From NCBI GenBank assembly GCA_937881285.1, contig CALGEU010000164.1, positions 1-6,071 on the forward strand: a stretch of DNA of 6,071 nt, read 5' to 3'. Below the pieces are notes generated by a model. The model was not told where the DNA came from. It worked only from the letters and a program-made list of their open reading frames with translations, and did no database searches. Of the stretch, positions 1 to 5,841 are shown piece after piece (the first letter of the stretch is position 1; each line of letters opens with the position of its first letter). The DNA comes from an uncultured Clostridia bacterium (GTDB taxonomy: Bacteria; Bacillota; Clostridia; Christensenellales; CAG-917). The position numbers and the translations under genes are program-made.

Positions 1-2
1 TG

Positions 3-935
3 CGATTTGCCAAGGAACTCGAACTTCTCGAACCGACGGGCTATCAGAATCCGAAGCCGACTTTCCTTCTCAAAGCGGACGGATTGCGTTTCGAACGTAT
101 AGGCTTTTCGCAACACGTCAAATACGTGGGGCAGAACATAGACCTTATGGGCTTTTCAAAGTTTGCCCCGTGTCTTACGGCAAAGACGGGAAGGGTGGAC
201 CTTGAAGTTTCGCTCGGTGTCAACGTGTTTCAAAACAGAGAAACCGCACAGGGCATTATACAGACTTTGCAGTTTGAAAACGTGTGCGTGAGCAAGGAAG
301 AGAGCAATCTCATGAACATGCATCATCTTCTCAAAGAAGGTGAAGCGAACTTGCAAAAAACGGACTTGAACAGTGTGAAAGAGTGGCTTAAACATCCGTT
401 CGGGACGGTTATAGCGTGTTTTTCGCAGTCCGATTACGAAAGACTTTGCGACGCTTGCGACGAGATAAAGAAGTTGCCAGTGTTGCTTGCGACGCCGCGT
501 TGTCTCAATCCCGAAAACTGCGTCGTCGTATGTCCTGCCGAATGTTTCGATTTCTCGTTCTATTCAAGAGTTATCGTGTCGGGACATCCGCTCACGGACG
601 GGTATCTTGCTTATCTTGACGAAGTTTCAAACGAGTGTTATGCGCTTGGCGAGTGCACGGCTCAACGTATATCGGTGAGCGACGATACGCTTCGTCACGT
701 TTACAAGGAGATAGTAAATCTCGCTTCTCGCACGACGAAGATGGGCAGTCCGCACAAGATGTACGTCGCACTTTGTCAAAGATATAAGGTGAGCGAAACG
801 ATTTTCAATCTCGCACTTATGATATTCGAGCAAGTGGGACTTGTCACGATAAGCGACAAGGGATTTGTCAGCATATCGAAGAAGAGCGTTAAACTTGCCG
901 ATAGCGTGGCGTATCGCAACGTAAAGCACGAATAA
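3..935 (+). CDS. recJ: Single-stranded-DNA-specific exonuclease RecJ, C-terminal part (5' end outside window)
   Basis: RecJ degrades single-stranded DNA 5' to 3' in recombinational repair and mismatch repair. About 310 codons are visible in an open frame that enters from the left edge; the TTG at 84 is internal, not a start. The first visible residues include LEPTGYQNPKP, which matches the RecJ signature LxPFGxGNPxP at the end of the DHHA1 region. Next comes an OB-fold-like stretch (about 75-290) ending in VNVFQNRETAQ, like the RecJ VNxFxGxxxxQ segment. The rest is the long C-terminal extension found in Firmicutes RecJ, ending in a winged-helix-like segment (about 740-890). The catalytic DHH motifs lie upstream, outside the window, so activity cannot be judged. 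The signature has T instead of F and YQN instead of xGN. It lies just upstream of rel, as in many Clostridia, but the apt gene often found between them is absent. Confidence 0.85.
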   Translation, partial: RFAKELELLEPTGYQNPKPTFLLKADGLRFERIGFSQHVKYVGQNIDLMGFSKFAPCLTAKTGRVDLEVSLGVNVFQNRETAQGIIQTLQFENVCVSKEESNLMNMHHLLKEGEANLQKTDLNSVKEWLKHPFGTVIACFSQSDYERLCDACDEIKKLPVLLATPRCLNPENCVVVCPAECFDFSFYSRVIVSGHPLTDGYLAYLDEVSNECYALGECTAQRISVSDDTLRHVYKEIVNLASRTTKMGSPHKMYVALCQRYKVSETIFNLALMIFEQVGLVTISDKGFVSISKKSVKLADSVAYRNVKHE

Positions 936-969
936 GAAAGAAAAATCGCTCCTTTGCGTCCGAGCGGTA

Positions 970-998
970 TTGCAATGCTGCGATTTATAAAGTATAAT
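970..998 (+). promoter_or_regulatory. Predicted sigma-A promoter of the rel-hydrolase-hemZ operon
   Basis: The -35 box TTGCAA (970-975) and a perfect -10 box TATAAT (993-998) are separated by exactly 17 bases, in the AT-rich gap after recJ. Transcription would start near 1005, giving a leader of about 48 bases before the rel start codon. A second TATAAT lies at 1003-1008 but has no -35-like sequence at the right distance. The -35 box sits in the palindrome ATTGCAAT (969-976). Read-through from recJ is also possible because no clear terminator follows recJ. Confidence 0.7.
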
Positions 999-1021
999 TA
1001 TATATAATATATAAACAAAAA

Positions 1022-1043
1022 CCGTATATACGCGTATACACGG
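1022..1043 (+). promoter_or_regulatory. Palindromic hairpin in the rel 5' leader, touching the ribosome binding site
   Basis: CCGT (1022-1025) can pair with ACGG (1040-1043), and TATA (1027-1030) with TATA (1035-1038). One A-C mismatch separates the two stems and the loop is CGCG. The core TATACGCGTATA (1027-1038) is a perfect 12-base DNA palindrome. The last two G of the stem are the first two of the Shine-Dalgarno GGAAGG (1042-1047), so folding could lower rel translation. The palindrome could instead be a protein-binding site just downstream of the transcription start. No known regulator is recognised. Confidence 0.4.
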
Positions 1044-1047
1044 AAGG
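1042..1047 (+). promoter_or_regulatory. Ribosome binding site of rel
   Basis: GGAAGG lies 5 bases before the ATG at 1053 and supports that start. It is the only purine-rich Shine-Dalgarno sequence in the gap. Confidence 0.7.
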
Positions 1048-1052
1048 AAAAT

Positions 1053-3197
1053 ATGGACGATTTGCTTGTAAAACTTCGCAAGATTTATCCTGCGAATTAT
1101 GCGGAAATCAAGAAGGCGCACGACTTTGCCGAAGAAGCGCACCGCGGACAGAAGAGAAGTTCGGGTGAAGACTACTTCATACATCCTTGCGCCGTCGTTG
1201 AAATCCTTGCGGACTTCGGCTTTGACAGTTCAACGGTCATAGCCGCGTTTTTGCATGACGTTCTTGAAGATACGTCGGTGACTTACGAGCAACTTCGCGA
1301 AGAATTCGGCGACGAGATATGCGAACTCGTCGACGGCGTCACGAAACTCGACAAACTGCAATTCGTCAACAGAGAAGAAGCGCAGGCGGAGAACTTCCGC
1401 AAGATTTTCTTTGCAATGGCAAAGGATTTGCGCGTTATCATCATAAAACTTGCGGACAGACTGCACAACATGCGTTCTTTGCAATATCTTCCGCCCGAAA
1501 AACAACAGCGCATATCCAAGGAAACTTTGGATATATACGCGCCGCTTGCAGGCAGACTCGGTATTTCGTTCTTCAAGTGCGAACTCGAAGACCTTGCGAT
1601 GAAGTATCTTTATCCGAGCGAATACAAGTATATCAAGGAGTCCGTCGACCGCAAAAAGAGCGAAAGACAAGGCTTTTTGAACGTAATCTGCAAGCAAATA
1701 GAAGAAAAACTCAAAGAAATGGGCATACACGGCGAAGTCAACGGCAGACCCAAGCATTTCTATTCCATTTTCAAGAAAATGCACAATCTGCATATCGACA
1801 TCGACCAGATTTACGACTTGCTTGCGGTGAGAATCATCGTCGATTCCGTCAAGGACTGCTACACGATGCTTGGTGAAATCCACACGATGTGGAAGCCTAT
1901 GCCGGGCAGATTCAAAGACTATATCGCAATGCCCAAAGCCAACAACTATCAGTCTTTGCACACGACGGTCGTCACGCCGTACAACGAAACTTTCGAAATT
2001 CAGATTCGCACCTACGAAATGCACCGTATTGCTGAATACGGTATCGCGGCGCATTGGAAATATAAGGAAGGTACGACGGGCAAGGACAGCGAACTTGACA
2101 GCAAAGTGCGCTGGCTTCGCGAAGTCATGGATGCACAAAAGGATATAGACGGCGCAAAAGAGTTTATGGACGCCGTCAAAATCAACGTTTTCGACGACGA
2201 AGTGTTCGTGTTCACGCCAAAAGGAGACGTTTTCGATTTGCCCGTCGGCTCTACGCCGCTCGATTTGGCGTATAAGATTCACTCCGCAATCGGCAATAAG
2301 TGCATCGGCGCAAAGATAAACAAGCGTATGGTGCCGTTGTCCACGAAACTTTCAAACGGCGACATAGTTGAAATCATAACTTCAAATTCGTCGAAAGGTC
2401 CGAGCCTTGACTGGCTCAAATACGTGCATACCGCTTCCGCACGCTCGAAAATCAGAGCCTATTTCAAGAAAGAGAAGAAGGAAGAGAATATCGAGCGCGG
2501 CAAGGATATGCTTGAAAAAGAAGCGAAACGCCGCGGATACGCACTCGGAGAAATCTTCACGCCCGACATTCTCGAAAGCATACTTCAACGTCATGCAATG
2601 AGCAGCGAAGAAGACTTGTATGCGGCGGTCGGTTACGGCGGACTTACGACGGCGCAGGTTCTGACCAAAATAATCGAAGGCTTCAAGAAAGAAGACAACA
2701 CCAAGAAAGAAATCACGCCCGATATGGTTTCAACCGTCGAGCAGAAGCCGCACAAACACTCGAAGAGCGGCGTTCTCATCAACGGCAACGCAAACTTTAC
2801 GGTGCGTATGGCGCAGTGTTGCTCACCCGTTCCCGGTGACGAAATCGTGGGCTATATTTCGCGCGGCAGGGGCGTTTCCGTTCACCGCAAAGATTGCCCG
2901 AACGTCAAAGGAATGGAAGAAGAAAGACTCATTCAGGCGAGTTGGGACAGTGACGGAGACGAGAGTTTCAACGCAACGCTCATCATCGTGTCCGACAACA
3001 GAAGCGGTCTTCTTGCATCCGTTACGGCGCAGATTGCAAATGCGCATCTCGGCATCGTCGGCGTAAACGCCAGAGTCGACGAAAAACTCGGTCTTGCGGA
3101 AATTTCCGTCACCGTGCAGATAAAAAAAGCAAGCGAACTGGAAGATTTGGTCAAGAAAATCAAAACCGTCCCCGGCGTGCTTGACGTAAAGAGATAA
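1053..3197 (+). CDS. rel: Bifunctional (p)ppGpp synthetase/hydrolase, Rel/SpoT type
   Basis: This enzyme makes ppGpp and pppGpp from ATP and GDP/GTP during amino-acid starvation (stringent response) and also breaks them down. It is 714 aa, near the usual 720-740. The N-terminal HD hydrolase domain is intact: H44, H68-D69, E72-D73, and the KLADRLHN motif with D135 and N139. The synthetase domain has RFKD at 286-289 and YQSLHT at 299-304. The basic RxKD form is typical of bifunctional Rel rather than of the monofunctional gammaproteobacterial RelA. A TGS domain starts near residue 383. The regulatory Cys-rich domain has C589-C590, H611 and C615, and an ACT domain covers about 640-714. Both activities should therefore be functional and ribosome-sensing. 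It is the first gene of a three-gene operon with its own promoter. Many annotations call this gene relA. Confidence 0.96.
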   Translation: MDDLLVKLRKIYPANYAEIKKAHDFAEEAHRGQKRSSGEDYFIHPCAVVEILADFGFDSSTVIAAFLHDVLEDTSVTYEQLREEFGDEICELVDGVTKLDKLQFVNREEAQAENFRKIFFAMAKDLRVIIIKLADRLHNMRSLQYLPPEKQQRISKETLDIYAPLAGRLGISFFKCELEDLAMKYLYPSEYKYIKESVDRKKSERQGFLNVICKQIEEKLKEMGIHGEVNGRPKHFYSIFKKMHNLHIDIDQIYDLLAVRIIVDSVKDCYTMLGEIHTMWKPMPGRFKDYIAMPKANNYQSLHTTVVTPYNETFEIQIRTYEMHRIAEYGIAAHWKYKEGTTGKDSELDSKVRWLREVMDAQKDIDGAKEFMDAVKINVFDDEVFVFTPKGDVFDLPVGSTPLDLAYKIHSAIGNKCIGAKINKRMVPLSTKLSNGDIVEIITSNSSKGPSLDWLKYVHTASARSKIRAYFKKEKKEENIERGKDMLEKEAKRRGYALGEIFTPDILESILQRHAMSSEEDLYAAVGYGGLTTAQVLTKIIEGFKKEDNTKKEITPDMVSTVEQKPHKHSKSGVLINGNANFTVRMAQCCSPVPGDEIVGYISRGRGVSVHRKDCPNVKGMEEERLIQASWDSDGDESFNATLIIVSDNRSGLLASVTAQIANAHLGIVGVNARVDEKLGLAEISVTVQIKKASELEDLVKKIKTVPGVLDVKR

Positions 3198-3198
3198 A

Positions 3199-3882
3199 AT
3201 GAGCGACGTAAAATATTTTCACCTATACACGGGAAAACTCGATGAAAACGCATATATCGTCATCAACGGCGACAAAGGTTTCGTCGTTGACCCGGGCGGT
3301 GAAGAGCAGGCTATAATCGACATTTTCAAGGGCGCGAAAGCAAGAATAGAAGCGATTTTGCTCACGCACGCGCATTTCGACCATATAGGTGGAGTCGCAA
3401 ATCTCGTGAGACTTGCAAGCATTGACGAAAACGGCAATGAAGACTCGTCGCTTGCGCCGACGGTGTTTATGCACAGGCTAGACCTTGACAAAATCGGCTC
3501 GTACAAGAATATGGGCTTTTCTATGGGCGTAAAAGTCGAAAAATTCACGCCCGACGTGCTTTTGCAGGGCGGAGAAACTTTGAATATCGCAGGTTTGGAA
3601 GTCAAAGTGCTGCACACACCTGGGCACTCTAAAGGCGGAGTTTGCTATATCGTAAAAGACAAAATATTCGTAGGCGACACTCTGTTTTTTATGTCTTACG
3701 GCAGATACGATTTCTACGACGGCGATTTTCAGGAACTCAAAAACTCCATAATCAACAAACTGTTCAGACTAAAAGGCAACTATACGCTTTTGTCGGGACA
3801 CGGCGAGCCTACGACGCTCGAATTTGAAAGAAGAAACAATCCCATACTTACGGCAGAAGAAACTCCGCGCGCGGTTGACTGA
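3199..3882 (+). CDS. Metallo-beta-lactamase-fold hydrolase, glyoxalase-II-like (YqgX/YcbL type)
   Basis: This is a probable cytosolic metal-dependent thioester or ester hydrolase of 227 aa, close in length to the short glyoxalase-II-like family. The metal ligands are all visible: THAHFDH with H57, H59, D61 and H62; H143 in TPGHSKGG; D160 in GDTLF; and H201 in SGHGEPTT. The segment GRYDF (168-172) and the C-terminal ERRNNP match the YqgX/YcbL group of hydroxyacylglutathione-hydrolase-like proteins. The true substrate is unknown; these bacteria often lack glutathione, so a bacillithiol, CoA or other thioester is possible. A short acidic loop (about residues 74-87) lies between the first motif and the next strand. 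The gene starts 1 base after the rel stop with only a weak GAG-like ribosome site, so translation is probably coupled to rel. Its place next to rel and hemZ is common in Clostridia. Confidence 0.9.
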   Translation: MSDVKYFHLYTGKLDENAYIVINGDKGFVVDPGGEEQAIIDIFKGAKARIEAILLTHAHFDHIGGVANLVRLASIDENGNEDSSLAPTVFMHRLDLDKIGSYKNMGFSMGVKVEKFTPDVLLQGGETLNIAGLEVKVLHTPGHSKGGVCYIVKDKIFVGDTLFFMSYGRYDFYDGDFQELKNSIINKLFRLKGNYTLLSGHGEPTTLEFERRNNPILTAEETPRAVD

Positions 3883-3885
3883 AAA

Positions 3886-5295
3886 ATGATAAATCTGACC
3901 ATATCAAACGACGAATATCTCAACGACATTATGGAACTCGTTCGCCCTTTTGAAACAAGGACGAGCGACGATTTGTCAATCGACGTCGAGTATTCGGACG
4001 AGAACGGCGGCATGAAAATCCGCATCTCGTCGGACGCGCTTTGCGGATTTGTCAAGAATTATGCTTTCAACGTCGTCGCGAAAGACGAACTCGAAAGAAA
4101 AAGAATAGAAAAACGTTATCTCAAAATTGCAATTTATCGCACTTTGAGTTTTCTCACGGGAGTAAATTTGCCTTACGGTTGCCTTACGGGTATCCGTCCG
4201 ACAAAACTTTATCTCGAAATTCAGAACGACGAAACAAAATACGGAAAAACCGCTCGCGAAGTGTTTGAAAAAGATTACAGCGTGAGTGAAAACAAAGTCG
4301 AACTGGTTGAAAGAATAGTCGACGTTCAACGTCCTTTGCGCAACAAAACGAGCAAGGAATACGACGTTTTCGTGTTCATACCTTTTTGCCCGACGAGATG
4401 CGCGTATTGTTCGTTCGTAAGCCTTCCCATAGACAAACAAAAGAAACTCGTGCGCCCGTACGTCGATTGCCTTATAAGAGAACTCGAACAGACAAAAGAG
4501 TTGATTAGAAGCAAGAAAATCAAGGTCAGGGCGGTGTACGTCGGCGGCGGCACTCCGACGTCTGTCGGAGCGGAACTTCTTGACGAAGTGCTGGAACATT
4601 GCCACTTCGGCGGAAAGGAATTCACCGTTGAAGCAGGGCGTCCCGACACCATAAACAAAGACATTGCCGACGTTTTGAAAAAGCACGGCGTGACGAGAAT
4701 TTCCGTCAATCCGCAGACTTTCAACGACAAGACTTTGGAGATTATCGGCAGACGTCATAAATGTGCGGATACGTACAACGCGTATATGCTCGTCAAAGAC
4801 GATTTCGACGTGAATATGGACTTGATTGCGTGTCTTCCGGGCGAAACTTTTGAAGACTTCAAACGCTCCGTCGATATTGCCGTCGCACTCGACCCGGCAA
4901 ATATAACCGTGCATACGCTTTATATGAAAAAAGGCTCTGCGCTCAAACAGTGCGGATACGACAACACCGACTACGACACGGCGTCGAAAATGGTGGATTA
5001 TGCGTATTCTAAACTGACGGAATCGGGATACGAGCCGTATTATATGTATCGCCAGAAATACACGAGCGGCAACCTTGAAAACGTAGGATACGCAAAGCCC
5101 GGTAAGGCGTGTATTTACAATATCGACATCATGGAAGAAGACACGTCCATAATCGCAAACGGTGCGAACGCAATATCGAAAAAGTGGGATAAAAAGCACA
5201 ATCTCATCACTCGTTGCGCAAACTACAAAGAGCCGCTCGAATACGTCAAACACATCGACGAGATGTTGTTGCGCCAAAGCGAATTCTGGAAATAA
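3886..5295 (+). CDS. hemZ: HemZ-type radical SAM protein (coproporphyrinogen III dehydrogenase-like)
   Basis: This is a 469-aa member of the HemN/HemW/HemZ radical-SAM group. The SAM-binding [4Fe-4S] motif is CPTRCAYC, with C168, C172 and C175 (CX3CX2C), and GGGTP is at 220-224. Other family marks are TGIRPTK (101-107, in the N-terminal region that distinguishes HemZ), SVNPQTFNDKTLE, LPGE (317-320) and the C-terminal GNLENVGYAKPG. HemZ was described in Bacillus as an oxygen-independent coproporphyrinogen III oxidase. Many Clostridia that carry it lack a heme pathway, so a HemW-like heme chaperone role or another reaction is equally possible. The start fits the family, whose N terminus resembles MINLTISNDEY. 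It begins 3 bases after the hydrolase stop and has no Shine-Dalgarno sequence, so translation is presumably coupled. In many relatives hisS follows hemZ; here rpsO does. Confidence 0.92.
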   Translation: MINLTISNDEYLNDIMELVRPFETRTSDDLSIDVEYSDENGGMKIRISSDALCGFVKNYAFNVVAKDELERKRIEKRYLKIAIYRTLSFLTGVNLPYGCLTGIRPTKLYLEIQNDETKYGKTAREVFEKDYSVSENKVELVERIVDVQRPLRNKTSKEYDVFVFIPFCPTRCAYCSFVSLPIDKQKKLVRPYVDCLIRELEQTKELIRSKKIKVRAVYVGGGTPTSVGAELLDEVLEHCHFGGKEFTVEAGRPDTINKDIADVLKKHGVTRISVNPQTFNDKTLEIIGRRHKCADTYNAYMLVKDDFDVNMDLIACLPGETFEDFKRSVDIAVALDPANITVHTLYMKKGSALKQCGYDNTDYDTASKMVDYAYSKLTESGYEPYYMYRQKYTSGNLENVGYAKPGKACIYNIDIMEEDTSIIANGANAISKKWDKKHNLITRCANYKEPLEYVKHIDEMLLRQSEFWK

Positions 5296-5325
5296 AAATT
5301 CATTTCCCCAAAATCGTCAAATCGG

Positions 5326-5354
5326 TTTACATAAAAATTTATATATGCTAATAT
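5326..5354 (+). promoter_or_regulatory. Predicted extended -10 promoter of rpsO
   Basis: The -35 box TTTACA (5326-5331) and the -10 box TAATAT (5349-5354) are separated by 17 bases, and TGC directly before the -10 box gives an extended -10 element. The predicted transcription start is near 5361, only about 4 bases before the leader helix begins, which supports the prediction. The region is very AT-rich. Confidence 0.65.
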
Positions 5355-5364
5355 ATCAACAGTA

Positions 5365-5437
5365 CTTTCGACTAGGTTCAGACAAAACTCCGAGTCTCCA
5401 CTTGGTTGAAAGCGAATAAATTATCCAACGAAGGAGG
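5365..5437 (+). promoter_or_regulatory. Structured rpsO leader, candidate S15 autoregulatory RNA
   Basis: Positions 5365-5377 can pair with 5400-5412 in 13 consecutive base pairs, three of them G-U. Above a 2x2 internal loop, AGAC (5380-5383) pairs with GUCU (5394-5397), leaving a 10-base loop (5384-5393). That loop holds CTCC (5388-5391), complementary to GGAG (5433-5436) of the rpsO Shine-Dalgarno, so a pseudoknot is possible. The helix contains the step G5375-U5402 next to G5376-C5401, the same GG/CU arrangement as the GU/GC site S15 binds in 16S rRNA helix 22. S15 is known to control its own translation through varied leader structures in several bacterial groups. That this leader is such an element is inference from hand folding. 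Confidence 0.5.
5432..5437 (+). promoter_or_regulatory. Ribosome binding site of rpsO
   Basis: AGGAGG ends 7 bases before the ATG at 5445. It fixes that codon as the start instead of the in-frame TTG at 5406, which lies inside the leader helix and would add 13 residues absent from the S15 family. Confidence 0.9.
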
Positions 5438-5444
5438 CAAAACA

Positions 5445-5708
5445 ATGGATAAAGCAGTAAAACAAGAAATCATCGCAAAGTACGCTCGCAAGGAAGGCGA
5501 CACCGGTTCTCCCGAAGTGCAAATCGCGCTTTTGACCGCTCGTATTTCCGAACTCACCGAACACCTTAAGAATCACCCGAAAGATCACCACAGCCGTCGC
5601 GGTTTGTTGATGATGGTCGGTCACAGAAGAAGTCTTCTCAACTATCTTAAGGAAATGGACATCGAAAGATATCGTGCGATCGTCAACTCTCTCGGTTTGA
5701 GAAAGTAA
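5445..5708 (+). CDS. rpsO: 30S ribosomal protein S15
   Basis: S15 is a primary binding protein of the 16S rRNA central domain and helps assemble the 30S platform. It is 87 aa, close to the usual 88-89. The family signature is nearly complete: GDTGSPEVQ (18-26), LTARISELTEHL (30-41), and KDHHSRRGLL (46-55), followed by GHRRSLLNYLK and the end LGLRK. The RNA-contacting residues known from the family are present as H40, D47 and S50 (family numbering is one higher). It has its own promoter and leader and ends in a strong terminator. pnp follows downstream, as in many bacteria. Confidence 0.98.
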   Translation: MDKAVKQEIIAKYARKEGDTGSPEVQIALLTARISELTEHLKNHPKDHHSRRGLLMMVGHRRSLLNYLKEMDIERYRAIVNSLGLRK

Positions 5709-5713
5709 AATTT

Positions 5714-5746
5714 TCGGGTGTGGTTTTTCCGCACCCGATTTTTTTT
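5714..5746 (+). terminator. Intrinsic terminator after rpsO
   Basis: The stem CGGGTGTGG (5715-5723) pairs with CCGCACCCG (5729-5737): nine pairs with one G-U, extended by T5714-A5738, and a five-T loop. Eight T follow (5739-5746). It lies 6 bases after the rpsO stop. The reverse direction has no comparable T run, so it acts on the + strand only. Confidence 0.9.
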
Positions 5747-5765
5747 GCGGAAAGCGTTTTTCCGC
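5723..5765 (+). repeat. Direct repeat GTTTTTCCGC (5723-5732 and 5756-5765) flanking a complementary GCGGAAA
   Basis: The 10-base copies are identical. GCGGAAA (5747-5753) lies between them and can pair over 7 bases with either. Pairing with the downstream copy forms a separate hairpin (5747-5765, loop 5754-5758). Pairing with the upstream copy would open the upper half of the rpsO terminator stem. The downstream hairpin has no T run after it and is not a terminator. Confidence 0.55.
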
Positions 5766-5789
5766 TACGAAACAAGTAAAAAATAAAAA

Positions 5790-5827
5790 CGTCGCAAAGC
5801 GACGATAAAGGGAATGACGGAATTCCC
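5790..5827 (+). promoter_or_regulatory. Two hairpins in the pnp leader just before its ribosome binding site
   Basis: CGTCGC (5790-5795) pairs with GCGACG (5799-5804) around a three-A loop. GGGAAT (5810-5815) pairs with ATTCCC (5822-5827) around a six-base loop. The second stem ends directly against the pnp Shine-Dalgarno region. GACG at 5816-5819 could also compete for CGTC at 5790-5793, so two folds are possible. In Escherichia coli a hairpin in the rpsO-pnp spacer is cut by RNase III and mediates pnp autoregulation. A similar role here is inference. No convincing promoter was found in 5738-5841. Confidence 0.45.
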
Positions 5828-5829
5828 AG

Positions 5830-5835
5830 AAGGAG
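5830..5835 (+). promoter_or_regulatory. Ribosome binding site of pnp
   Basis: AAGGAG ends 6 bases before the ATG at 5842 and supports that start. Confidence 0.85.
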
Positions 5836-5841
5836 TATTTT

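Noticed and set aside
936..990. Possible recJ terminator: AAATCGC (943-949) with GCGATTT (980-986), and CGCTC (947-951) with GAGCG (962-966)
   Set aside because: The long stem has a 30-base loop, the short stem is only 5 bp, and neither is followed by a T run. The first also overlaps the predicted promoter.
1003..1008. Second TATAAT as another rel promoter
   Set aside because: No -35-like hexamer at 16-18 bases upstream. It is probably chance in an AT-rich tract.
627..1184. Minus-strand open frame across the recJ-rel gap
   Set aside because: It overlaps both conserved genes and the promoter, and its translation is low-complexity with no recognisable domain.
1230..2282. Long open frame on the - strand inside rel (also 3976-5277 inside hemZ)
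   Set aside because: Both lie antiparallel to well-conserved genes, have no ribosome site or family resemblance, and arise from the codon bias of the + strand genes.
5288..5307. GGAAAT/ATTTCC hairpin at the hemZ stop as a terminator
   Set aside because: Six weak AT-rich pairs with an eight-base loop and no T run after it.
5406..5444. Upstream TTG as the rpsO start
   Set aside because: The extra 13 residues do not belong to S15, the codon is inside the leader helix, and AGGAGG is placed for the ATG at 5445.
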